A DNA stretch of 64,000 nucleotides, from assembly GCF_000003815.2 (NCBI RefSeq), contig NC_049983.1, positions 4,932,872-4,996,871 on the forward strand. Direction: 5' to 3'. Below are positions 37,681 through 48,874 of this stretch, piece by piece. The notes beneath the pieces are model-generated. The model was not told the DNA's origin. It saw only the letters and a list, made by a program, of their open reading frames with translations, and ran no database searches. Each line of letters opens with the position of its first letter. The first letter of the stretch is position 1. The position numbers and the translations under genes are program-made. This stretch comes from Branchiostoma floridae. Taxonomy: Eukaryota > Chordata > Leptocardii > Amphioxiformes > Branchiostomatidae.

Positions 37681-38100
37681 AGTGTGCCTATACGTTGCCA
37701 CTGTAGGCTCCGCGAATCTCGTGGAGGATAGGAGCAAAACAAATAAACCAAACCCAGGCTACAGGACAGAAAAGCACTGCTCACATGGCCTGCTGACAGC
37801 GGTGAGATCACCTACAGAGATAACTGATTGCATGCCCAAGGGATCACAAATTCTGCCCCACTGACCGACTTATGTCAACTGCACAGATACACAGATCATG
37901 CACAGGCTCATAGCTTGTCTCCTGTCCAACCGGAGTCAAATATGCGGTCCGCAACTTGGCTTTTGGCATAATGCATAGTAATCATGAAAGGTTCGTTAAA
38001 TTACACTAAATGTCATTGCTGTGAGGCAACAAGAAAACCTGGAAATTACATTTAGAAACATGCTGTTACATGCTGTTGCCGATGGCGCGCGTTCAGTTAA

Positions 38101-38333
38101 TACCCTGGGGGCCAGCCGGGATCGGGCAGCTAGGACAGTTCATTCGGTGGCCCAAGACAGTCAGCCCGCAGATTTTTTATTAGCGATCGGGGAAGTTTAA
38201 GCCTGAAGGAGGTCCACCTGCAAAGGGTAGCGATAACTCCTTCGGGCTTAAACTGTCCGGGAGCGCTAATATGAGATCTTGGCTCCCCGAACAAAACACG
38301 CTAGCAACCCAATCCTGTCTGGGCCCCAGGGTA
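38101..38333. mobile_element. Complete 233-bp MITE, 'TACCCTGGGGGCCAG' family
   Basis: Ends TACCCTGGGGGCCAGCCGGG and GACAGGATTGGGTTGC (minus strand) form terminal inverted repeats, with subterminal arms AGTTTAAGCCTGAAGGAG and ACTCCTTCGGGCTTAAACT. Flanks TCAGTTAA (38093-38100) and TCAGCTAA (38334-38341) are an 8-bp target duplication with one mismatch. Confidence 0.85.
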
Positions 38334-39030
38334 TCAGCTAATGCTTATGATACAGATTTCGAGATGTCCAAAATTTATACAAAAGGAGAATATTCAAAGA
38401 AGGTAACGTCACATGATCTTAGAATTCTAATGTTAGATGATTAGATACACATTGGCCGCAAATCCCTTGTTGGCTTTTGCAGCTTTGGTCGGCTCCCAAC
38501 GGTCGCTACAACGCCAGAACACTTACAAAGACATTTCGGAACATAGGGACATCGGAACATAGGGATTTCGGAACATAGTGCAATGACCGTGCATTGACCG
38601 TGCATGGAAGTTATTAGCGCACTGTTCTATGTCCAATTGATCAATAATAGCTTGTAGAAACACTTACATCATCAATCACATTAATTACACCACGGGGTTC
38701 TCAAACGCCTCCAAGAAATTTGCAAAATTGGGAACCCAACTTCCAGTTCTGTTGCTTTACTTTTCAACACACAGTTACCGTTGGTACCCATGAAAGCGTG
38801 AAATAGATGATAAGATGTGTAGAGGAGATACAGTTCACAACCATCAGATACCGGTGACATAGTGCACAGTCAGCCACAGTGACAGCTGGACAAGCTGAAG
38901 ACTTCAGCCCTAGAGATGCCGACAGGACCCGAGAAAGATGGATCACGTTCATGTGCCACATGGCGGGCACCAGCCAACACAAAACTGCCGGGAAAGACAT
39001 CTTGTACCTCCGGACGACTGTCAGAAAGCA

Positions 39031-39288
39031 TAGGGGTGCCTAAGTATTGGCACGAACCCTACCATGAGATTCATACGAACATAATGTGATACGCACGAAA
39101 CACTATGTGACACATACGAACCTTATGCGATTTGCACGAACCTTATGCGAATGACGTAATGCCACGTGACGCGGCGGTGGTCGGCCTGTTTCGCATAAGG
39201 TTTGTGCGTTTTCGCATAGTGATTCGTGCGTATCACATAATGTTCGTACGAATCTCATGGGGTTCGTGAAAATGTTTAGGCACCCCTG
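39031..39288. mobile_element. Foldback element, modular palindrome, copy B (258 bp)
   Basis: AGGGGTGCCTAAGTATTGGC at the left and TTTAGGCACCCCTG at the right pair as inverted repeats. The modules TGTGATACGCACGAA, CATACGAACCTTATGCGA and CGCATAGTGATTCGTGCG match copy A (33558-33953). The centre ACGTAATGCCACGTGACGCG is at ~39147. It is shorter than copy A by several modules. Confidence 0.85.
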
Positions 39289-39960
39289 AAACAGGACAAG
39301 TCAGAAAAGGTTACGATCTCCCGCCTCCCCCCCCCCTCACCTCTGCTTGGTTGCACCCTGACTCCCTCCCGCTTGTGACCAATGATTATCTGATAAAGCC
39401 CGTGTAACTAATGAGTGAAAACACATGACGTGACATACCAGCTACATGGTGCATACCCACATGCCGATAGTGGAATAGATTGCCAGAAAAAAATGTCCAC
39501 TCATTCGGACAGAAGGGCAGCTTTGCATATTAAAGTTCCATACAATTTATTTCCGAAGGGGGTGGGGTTGAAAACGCCCTCACAGATCTCGTTAAAATTC
39601 CAGCCGCCAGTCTGTGTCGTTTTTCACCAATTACTGACATATCTGACCTGAAGTCAACAAGGTTCTAAGACACACTAAGGCCGCTTTATTTCTCCAGTGT
39701 CGGTCTAGACAGTTCAGGATATTGCTGTCTGAATTCGAAGCGGCCCAGTCTATATAATCTACTCCCGCGAGGGCAAAGCCATCTCAATCTAGCTATAGTT
39801 ACTTGTTGGGGGAAGGCGAAGTTTCTACTCTAGACAAATGTCAACATTTTGAATTATCTAAATTGTTTTGGGTATTCTATAATTGAATCGTGAATGTCGA
39901 CGTATACATTTTTTGTATGTCTCATTTGACGCAACAGAAATTATCAAAGCTCCTTCTATA

Positions 39961-40473
39961 AGGCCACAGCAAGTAAATTTTATGGATGATATCCTCTGCA
40001 GACTGAAAAAATAGTGAGATAGGGCGAAAAAAACAAGATGGGGAAAAAACAAGATGGCTAACTTTTTTTAAGAGACACCTTAAATGTCGTAACAAGATTT
40101 GAAGTGACAAAACGTGGCATCACAACTAACAAGGCATTTATTCCTATATTAAAGAAGTGAACTAGTGAAGTTAAAGAGATTCTTGTGTGGGACACTTTCC
40201 ACCAAGTTGGCAACTACATTCAAGGCTTCCATATTGGTGCCACTTTTACAACTAATTCAATAAGTATCCCTTCTGCAACTATAGCCATGGCTACCTCCCT
40301 AGTGTCACTTCTACAAGTATGATTATTAGGCTACAACACAACATGTTTGCCCATTTTGGTCTATCTGACCATCCCCGAAGAGGAAAAAAAATTCTTGTTT
40401 TTTTTCTTCCTGAAATCAGGCGAAAATTAATAAGCGCGCTGATGAAATCCATAAAATTTACTTGCTGTGGCCT
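39961..40473. mobile_element. 513-bp element with perfect 27-bp terminal inverted repeats
   Basis: AGGCCACAGCAAGTAAATTT followed by TATGGAT (39961-39987) is the exact reverse complement of 40447-40473. The outer AGGCCA resembles the 'aaggccatgtt' family ends at 45734 and 52316. No ORF with meaning inside. Confidence 0.8.
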
Positions 40474-40751
40474 AACCTAAAAACTAGAGATCATTTTTTT
40501 TTTAAATTTTATGCGATTTACGTTTTTTGTACCAAGGACATCCTTTTTCTAATCTTTGATGAAGGCTAACGTACTAAGCAATGAAAGTGTTTGAAAGTGA
40601 TTACACAGGTTGAATGTGACTTGTGAGTATTTAACATTTGTATTGCGACACAGACTGGTGAAATCAAACCGTCAAAAGATCACGTTATGTTTATCGAAGT
40701 TTTTAACTGTCATTCAACACAAGAAATTGCTCACCTCGAATTTTTCGCCAG

Positions 40752-40857
40752 GAGTACGTGACGTAGGGACACGTGACTCGAGTTAAGAATCGTAGATGCC
40801 TGGCAAGCGGTATCGGCCCCCGTCGCTGTTATTTAAGTGTCCCTACGTCACGTGCTC
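40752..40857. repeat. Inverted repeat, 21-bp arms (ACGTGACGTAGGGACAC)
   Basis: GAGTACGTGACGTAGGGACA (40752) pairs with TGTCCCTACGTCACGTGCTC (40838-40857), 106 bp in total. The arms hold CACGTG/ACGTGA-type sequences. Could be a very short MITE. Confidence 0.75.
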
Positions 40858-40873
40858 AGAGTACTAGTAATTG

Positions 40874-43800
40874 AACTCCTGACAAATGCCGCTTTCATCT
40901 TTAGTGAATACACCGTAACTTATGACGTAAGAAACACCCCTATATTCAAAGTGGACGGTCCCTGACAGGAAAGGAACAACTTACACAGTCTGTTATGGAG
41001 GAAATACGAATGGACAGAAAAATGTACCGACATTGAGAATTGTTTTTTTGCATGATTTACCACCCGGTTATCAATGGTTCAAAAGGAACCTTGTCATTGT
41101 AAAAGATAAGAATAACGGCTGAAATGGAAACAATTCTTTAGGTCAGTGAAATAAACTTGGCAGTTGTGAAAGGTCATGCGCCCTCCCCAATCGGGCATGG
41201 CGCCTTCTCAGTGTGTCCCTCAGTACGGGCACTGCAGGCCGTTCTCCTGTCTGTCAACAGATTTTAAAAAAGCAGTCAGACTACGATTTTGTTTTGTTGT
41301 CGTGGGACTTTTCTGCGAGGATGCGGCAGAACCGGACGCAAACATTTCCCGTCATAAGACTGCTGAATGATCTGTAGGCAGATCCTGGAGTTTCTGTCGT
41401 AAAGCACGACGAGTGACCGAGCTCTAACCAAAAACTGCTGACGTGACGTCGCGCCCTCCAGATGGCGACACAAAACTTAATGCGTGGCTGAAGTATAAAC
41501 AGTCTCAGCGCAGGCTTGTATGTACTGAGGTCAGGCATTTTCAAGATAAAGCGCTCTCCAGATCTTGGATAAAGTTTTAAATAGAAACACTTGTGCAGTT
41601 GTGTAGTAAATAATACTGTGGTGACTCTTTCACTACTTGTCCTGTCTAAATTTTATAGGACTATAATGTCTAATAAGATTCCCGATTGTCATTTGCACAT
41701 CGTTATAAACACTGCGCATTTGAAGCTGCTGTCACCTGTTTAAAAAGATCCTTCACTGTTGAGAGATTTTGAGGCAGATGTACACATCTGCTCCTGTGGT
41801 ATGTTACAAAATAAAGCTTTCTTGCCAACGGGCCGTTGTCCAAAATGTTCGTCCCTACAACTGACATTAAATAAACCAAAAAAGGTGCTAGCTGTACCTT
41901 TGTAACTGTTGTCCCTTTAATGTTCCGCTTCTTGGCAGGCCGATCTGCAGAGATTGTCGGTGTTGGCGAACTGACGTAGCCGGCAGAGATATCGGGTCCC
42001 CCGTGTCTTCTGCTATACTTCAGGCGTGCCACAAACACTAACGACTGACGCTTGCCAAAATTGGACTCGACCGACTTTAGAGGACACAACAACTGGCTGA
42101 GGAAAGCCTCTTGAAGGCTCCGGAAGTGATGCCGGTTTGGTCCACTTCAGGGGACAGGCAGAAATGATCGCTCCGCTTACTTAATGCCAATTNNNNNNNN
42201 NNNNNNNNNNNNNNNNNNNNNNNNNNNNNNNNNNNNNNNNNNNNNNNNNNNNNNNNNNNNNNNNNNNNNNNNNNNNNNNNNNNNNNNNNNNNTTGCAGGA
42301 TCCTTATCGCAAAGGAGACCTGTTAATTAAATTCCCATGGAATAACCGCCTGTTGTTGTTCTGAATTCCTGGCCTCGTCACGGCCACTCAGGACCCCGCG
42401 GTGACGGCAAGTCTTGGGACAGGGGGCATGTCTGCTGGGTAATACCATGTGGAAATATGTGTGTGTGATTTTAGATAATGATAAGTTTATGGCAAATTCT
42501 TGCCCGAGGGCTAATTGCAAGTGACAAAAAATGACAGACAAATAGTATTGGCAAACAGTATAGTGACTACTCTAGTCTAGTCTAACTTTAAGATGTAACG
42601 GATTGGGTTTGATTTCTTTTTCTGAGACAGTGGAAGTTTTGAATTCATTTCTGCAGCCATGATTACCAGTGCTACATGCACATTTCAGCACTAGTACTAC
42701 CCGATTGCAATCATAGTTTCCCGCCCACGCGGATCTCAGGTCAGGGCCGTTACCTTGACGACGACCTCCAACAAGATGGTATTTTTAGCGGACGGTACCC
42801 GTGCCTTGAACGTTAGACTTAGAGCGCAAGTCTTTGTCGGCGAATTTACCGACATTGCGCATGGCAATATCAATCATTATTGGTAGATTTGACTTTTGGG
42901 ACCTTTTGGCAGGGTCAGTTGAATTTTGAGACTATGGAGACAATGTTACTTGGTAATAACGATTAGTGGGTATGGAAATCATGTGTATCTTAGTGCTCGT
43001 GGTCAATCGATCAGCAGTTTCTCTATAGTGGCCACTTGTCTACAGTGACCATATCTCTCCAGTCCCTTGTGTGGTCGCTATAGACAGGTTTGACTGTATA
43101 TGGGATCGTAACAAAGCACGTTTTCCGATTCCATACGAACAGTACAATTGATATTGAATTAACGGAGATATGATCGATAGCTAAGTGCCCGTGCGTTTTC
43201 AATCCACAACTAGATTAGATCATCTTGAAAACAAAATTAGAACCCATACTACTTTACTATGCATTTTGAAATGTAGTATAAGGATATACTTAACTTAAAA
43301 AGTGCATAACACAGGGTAGAATCACAGCCTTGTCTTTGGATCAAAGATGAAGTGTCCGTGTCTTAAGTAATCCAAGTGGCATGAAGTGGTGACGTGTACA
43401 CAACTTCTGGCGGACAGAAACAATTACAGCATAATTTCCTCACTAAATGTGAAAATAACAGCATAATTTGCGAGTTTTCTGACTGATCAGAGATATGGAA
43501 TCTCCATCGTTGAACAGAACATTATATCATATCATTGTGTAATGCCGAAACTCATGATCATAAATCCAACCACGCGAGTCCCACTGTTACAGAGTCTCTA
43601 ACAAAAATTTTTGCCTTGCCGCCAGGCAAGGCTTTACGCCAGCTTTTTTCCATGGATCAATGGACGGACCTTTTAACCCAGCCCTTCCAAAGCCCCTTCC
43701 AAAGGCCCTTCCAAATCGCCTTTCTCATGGACAAGTTTGACGGCTCAGGCAGACAATGGTACATCCCTGTTGAATTTTAAACCGTCCATTTTACGTATTT

Positions 43801-44400
43801 GTTTCTGTTTGCGGTCGGTTCTAAAAGCATTTAATATTTGGTTACATTGAATAAATGAAGCGTTTGTATGGTAAAATTCCAAATTCATTTGGAGTGACAT
43901 AAAATCAAGTGCATTATCTCGCAACAAGAATTGCATTAGCTATTCATAAAGATGAAACAATTTCCAAATCAGGCTAATAAATTGTATGTGAATATATAAG
44001 TAGCCATGACGTCATCAAAACGTTGGAGAGGCCTTCCGAGACCGCAGCAAAACGCTAACGTGAGTTTAGGAGAGCGCCAGCTCAAAACGTCACACGAGAA
44101 GTCGCAATAGATAATATTTAGGATCATTTTGTTATATCGCTGTGGCTATTGACACACTGAGTGTGCCTATAGCCTAAACAGGCTATTGACACACCGAGAT
44201 TCCAGCCAGCCAATCAGAGCTTGTAACATGCCTTTCCCGACATTATTTTGCCAGGCTCTCGTCTCATTACAAACTTTTCACATAAGTAACAGTTGTTTAG
44301 ACATTTTTCGGAGGATTAGACATTAGAATCTTTGAATCTTGGAATGAACGGACGTATTCAAGTTATGCCTTAGATTTGGATACCTGTTAATACGAAGTGG
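40874..44400. other. Spacer with no supportable gene, includes a gap at 42193-42292
   Basis: The 129-codon minus frame 41703-42092 contains a basic stretch RPAKKRNIKGTT and might be an exon, but I cannot place it. 43600-43730 has short CCCTTCCAAA repeats and a GCCTTGCCGCCAGGCAAGGC palindrome. TGACGTCA lies at 44008-44015. The rest is AT-rich with no clear signal. Confidence 0.35.
42193..42292. other. Assembly gap (100 N)
   Basis: Exactly 100 N. No inverted repeat is visible at its edges, unlike the gap at 18715. Confidence 0.99.
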
Positions 44401-44410
44401 TACTGGGAAT

Positions 44411-44494
44411 GTTAGCATGGCGTAGTGGTTAGCGTGAATAGTCGCCACACTGCCGACCCCGGTTCGAACCCGCCTAGTGAAAGTTTTTTTTTTT
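44411..44494 (+). ncRNA. tRNA-like sequence (tRNA pseudogene or SINE head)
   Basis: An A box TGGCGTAGTGG (44418-44428) and a B box GGTTCGAAC (44461-44469) sit at normal spacing. An 11-T run (44484-44494) follows as a Pol III terminator. The D arm can form four pairs (two wobbles), but the T stem has only three good pairs and no acceptor stem forms, so it is not a normal tRNA. The 3' CCA-side pairing is missing. Confidence 0.5.
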
Positions 44495-45733
44495 CAATTG
44501 TCCTTTTACCTTTTTATAACATCCATTTGATATAAGAATATTTTCGTCATGCGACCAGAACCATGAAAACCCACCTTTGGGACTTTTTGGTCTGCATTTT
44601 CAAGAGTGCATGTTTAGGTAACAGTTACGTTTATTTTTTTCAGCCGCAGAATCCACCCGCTACGTTCTTATTTTGGACGGTACACTTATTATTTCTTTTA
44701 AATTGGACCAGGGACCCCTGAAATAATAAAATGTGGGGTTTTCCAAGGATAAAAGCTCCTTGGGTTTTCTAACCATAATTCTGCGGTATTTTTGCTCAAA
44801 ATTCACGCCGTCGAAGCATATATTTCCGCGCCGCTATGTCATCCAAACATATCGGTTGATCTCGCTATGACGCTACAAAGTTCTTTCAAAATAATGAAAG
44901 TAAAACAACAACTATAACTTCGCTTCACTTGTGATATCAGTTTTGAGGCCGCAAATTCTCCCTAACGGCAGGAATTCGTCGGCAAACACAGCTGAAAACG
45001 TGTTCCAACATGGTCACATGCGGTGTTTGCATGGTACTAAATATAGTTAGCTCATTTGCATACTTGTGACTGGCTACATGCGGCCTATACCGTAAACACG
45101 TGCACGTGAAAAAGATCGTATTTTGGGTTGATGATGGGCACAGAATGCCATTTGTATTTTCAGAGTGTTGCCTTTCAAATATAATCGTAAGATTTTCTCA
45201 TTTTCGTGGTTTCTAGTGTCAAAATTTTAATAATACGTATTTAGCAGACAAGCAAATTATCCTTACTGCACGCCAAGGCACAGCATTTTGCCTTGCCGGG
45301 CTTGAAGTGCCGACCTACCTTTTCCTGACGATATTCCTACCACGCGGCAAGGCACAGCTTTTTTAAAAAGATTTCTTGTTTTGGTAAAGACCCAAACATG
45401 TACCATTTCTTTCCGAGACGAAGTGCAATGTACTATCCACCTATATCAAACTAAAACCCGTTCTAAAACCAAAAGACTTCGCACTCGGTGAAAACAACCA
45501 TCTTTGTGGATGTGATGAGCTCAGTAGGCTACACGATTCACATGCACTTGAGCTAGGAAGAAGTACCACATGATTCCGGCGGACAAAAAGGTACTTGACA
45601 CGTCTGTCCAATCTACCCAAGCTATGCGATCTTCTGCACTCCGTACAATGAAAAGCAGATTCTGTTAGGCACCTGGTTGAACCTTGGAAAGTGGAAACAG
45701 TACTGTTGTAGTCCTACTGGTCTTACTTATCCA

Positions 45734-45815
45734 TAAGGCCATGATGATTTGATTATACCGTTATGGATGGCATCCTCTGGGAACTCCAAAACTAAGATGA
45801 GCAAGCGAATAAAAA
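45734..45815 (+). repeat. 'aaggccatgatgattt' family fragment
   Basis: TAAGGCCATGATGATTTGAT, TATGGATGGCATCCTCTGGG and AACTCCAAAACTAAGATGAG match the other copies in both order and spacing. Confidence 0.65.
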
Positions 45816-46144
45816 GAACACATAGTTTGGTACACCAACAGTAAGGTGTAGGGACCAGTACATCGTGCGAGTGCAAAATGTTTTTTTTCTTGGACCAATC
45901 GAACAAAAACAGACCTGAAAAAAAAATCAGTGGAACGGGTTTCGCCAATTAATTAGAAAATGGACACACTATGTCGGCAGGTGTTTGTGGTCATCAACCT
46001 GTCGTGATTACACGCTCGTACGCCAGGGTCTGTGCGCATCAGCTGATAACGAGGTTTCATATACCTGTTGTCTTTCTGTCACAGGTGTGAAGACGTGTTC
46101 CAGTAATCTTCGAGCAGATCTTGTGGTAGTAAATCAGTAACATA

Positions 46145-46280
46145 AGACGGGGAAGGAGTTTAGCGGACAGAGGAGTTTTATTCCACCGCGTGGTCAATTT
46201 TATTCCTTCGCGTCCTCCTCTGCCAGCTAAACTCCTTCCCCAGCTTATGACACTGTCTTATGCCACGCAAGATCTGCTTG
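46145..46280. repeat. Inverted repeat around GGGGAAGGAGTTTAGC
   Basis: TAAGACGGGGAAGGAGTTTA (46144) pairs with TAAACTCCTTCCCCAGCTTA (46227). The right arm continues into the sequence shared with 37580-37680. Confidence 0.7.
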
Positions 46281-46411
46281 GAGATTGGTGTTCCAGGTGT
46301 CTGCCTGTCACAGGTCTAAAGACAAGGCGTCTTTAGGTGTCCAGAAGTCAACATGGTACATTCCTGTACAGGTGTGTAGATACATGGCATCTTTCTAACA
46401 CAGAAGTCGGG

Positions 46412-46605
46412 GGTGTCTTCCTGTACATGTGTGAAGACTTGTGCCAGGTGTCTTCCTGTATGATGTGTGAAGACTTGTGCCATGTGTCTTCCTGTACGTG
46501 TTTGAAGACGTGTGCCAGGTGTCTTCCTGTACATGTGTGAAGACGTGTGCCAGGTGTCTTCCTGTACATGTGTGAAGACGTGTGCCAGGTGTCTCATTGT
46601 ACAGG
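46412..46605 (+). repeat. 35-bp minisatellite, ~5 units
   Basis: Unit GTGTCTTCCTGTACATGTGT plus GAAGACGTGTGCCAG. 35 is not a multiple of three, and all minus-strand frames stay open only because the unit lacks stops, so the overlapping ORFs are not evidence of a gene. Confidence 0.9.
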
Positions 46606-47759
46606 TACATAACGTTACATATGACAGGCCAATCTAAAGCTCCCTGCTTTCAGCTGATTTAGTAGGATAGGAAGAACAGACCATTATCAGGTGCGATCTG
46701 AGCCAAGTCTACATCGAAGGAGGCACGCACACCACAGTCCCTCCGGACATCTTGCCGACTTCACTGGTTCCGGACATCACCATTCAGGATCCTGTAAAAC
46801 AAACACTGAACTTGGTTGAACTTACCGTCCCATTTGAGCAGAATGCACAGCACGCCGAGGACAGAAAAATGGCCAAATACGAATGTCTGATTAATGAAAT
46901 AAACTTGCACAGTAGTTAAGGGGCTAGTCTTGTTACAGTTGAAGTAGGGAGCAGAGGTTGGATTAACGGCGAGAACACTGCAAAGCTGAAGTCACTCTGT
47001 CCGGTCAGCTACAAAGACCGTGAAGTAAGACATCTTAAAAGCAGACTGGGTGCGCACTTTGTGCATCCTATGCTATCTACTGTGCCCGAAACACATCTAC
47101 CTGGGACTGTACTTCAGGACTGTTTATCTACAGAAACTAGTTGTGATTCATCAGTGTATAAATTTTATGAAATGTAACGTTGTGTTTTAAACGCTTTTAA
47201 TCTGTCCGAATACATTGTACTTCTTTCTAATACCTTGCGCCCTCCTGATAAACAGACAAAGGGCTGTCCTAGGTTTTAATGTGTATTATATATGTATTCA
47301 TCTTTTTAAGAATAAAGATGATTTCAACCCCCACATGATGATTGGCTGAATTAGATGATAATATTGCAAATCATTATGTAAGTTGCCTAATTACTTAATA
47401 ACGAAATCTTACAAACTCTCTCCATAATAGGACTATTCAAACATGTGGCATTTATAATTCAGAAGAGAGGGACATTGATAGATATGAATTATTTGTATAT
47501 TTGTATAAGAGTATATATGAGTTAGAAATGTGTATAAGTCCTATTTGATAAACAAAACGTATTAGTAGTTTAAAGCATTACATCTAAATTGAATCTTTGC
47601 ACATGTCTCTTTATAGAACGTTCGTACATAAATTCAAAACTACACTTAATTAATGCATGTTGCTGTTAATAGGGATGTGTATGAGAAGGAGTCTTTGTCC
47701 TTTATTTGGGGGACATAGTTTTCACGTTTATAACATTTAGAAGAAACAAGTTACATTGT

Positions 47760-48020
47760 TCTTGACTATGACCTTCTTGCAAAATACGAATTTTCCTCAT
47801 CAATTATGCAAATCATGTCCTAATTTGCGTGATTTACATACTATTACGTCGGTCTTTAGCAAAGGTCTTTAGTTTCAAAGAAAGTCACTAGAAGACACAA
47901 ATCTATGTAACTTCTTTCTTTCCGACCTACCTATCTACCAACCAACCAACAATCGTGACCAAACAGGTATCAAAACCAGAAGATCCGTTGTATTACCGTG
48001 AAAGCCACTAGGTGGCCCAC
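47760..48020 (+). repeat. Dispersed repeat with octamer and CTCF-like motifs, copy 2
   Basis: CGAATTTTCCTCATCAATTA, TGCAAATCATGTCC, then CCACTAGGTGGCCCAC match blocks of 23030-23060, 24620-24800 and 60500-60830. Confidence 0.65.
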
Positions 48021-48057
48021 AATCTGATCATTTCTCAACAATCCATCCGTTGAGTTA

Positions 48058-48407
48058 CGCAATCGTGGCCACCGTGTTCTTGGCGAAGGTAGATATTCTG
48101 ATAGATACCTGATACCTGTGTTTTGTGTCTGGCTGTGAGCGAGTTAAATTCCCGGTAGCGGGAAAAGGGACTTTTCGCGGTGGATTTAAGTTCGCGGTAA
48201 CACCATAGACTGCAGTCTAATACCATAAAAGAAAAATGTTCGCGGTGGTTTTAAGTTCGCGGTAATGTGGTTACCGCGAAAACCGCGAACATCAATCCAC
48301 CGCGAACATTTCTGCATTTACAGTACGTTATCATGGCCACCGTGTTCTTGGCAAAGGTAGATATTTTGATAGATGCCCCACCTGTGTTTTGTGTCTGGCT
48401 GTGAGCG
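48058..48407. repeat. MITE between two copies of an ~80-bp direct repeat
   Basis: GGCCACCGTGTTCTTGGCGA with AGGTAGATATTCTGATAGAT (48067) recurs at 48335 (GGCCACCGTGTTCTTGGCAA). Between them lies a 'cgcggtggttttaagttcgc' element ending TTTCTGCATTTACAGTA at 48324. The central stem GGTTACCGCGAAAACCGCGA is self-complementary. Confidence 0.7.
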
Positions 48408-48874
48408 GCCTGGTGAGAGACTTTGATGCGGCGCCTGATAATAATGCTCCTGTAGCGGGACACGTCAGTCGTGCCGAGAATCCCGTCTAACCACATTCCT
48501 GTGTTCACGGCTCCCCGATCCCAGGTACGAGCCACTGTATTCAGGTTCCTGCCACGCCATGAACATTTATAACCTGAGAAATCTCACGCACAAATAACTG
48601 CTTCTTTATTGTAGAAAGGTACAAACAGAAAGAACGAAATACCATATTATGTTATATATTACATTGTGAAGAAGTAACGGGTTGACTGACTCATATGGAG
48701 TGACGCTGTGTGCGATGAGCCCCACCTATTCAGCCCAGGTCAATTGTTCCAGGTAAATGAATACGTAACGAGGTGTTGTCAACACCGGCATTATGTTCTG
48801 CACAGAGCTGACAGGTCTCCAAACGTTCTGCACGCACACTGTGTAGAGGCCGTCGCTAAGGCCCACAAGTCGCC

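Noticed and set aside
41703..42092. 129-codon minus-strand ORF with RPAKKRNIKGTT
   Set aside because: Could be an exon, but neither its splice sites nor its family can be supported. Mentioned only within the spacer entry.
46316..46610. Minus-strand ORFs of HTCTGRHLAHVF-type repeats
   Set aside because: Artefact of the 35-bp minisatellite. The unit is not a multiple of three and there is no gene context.
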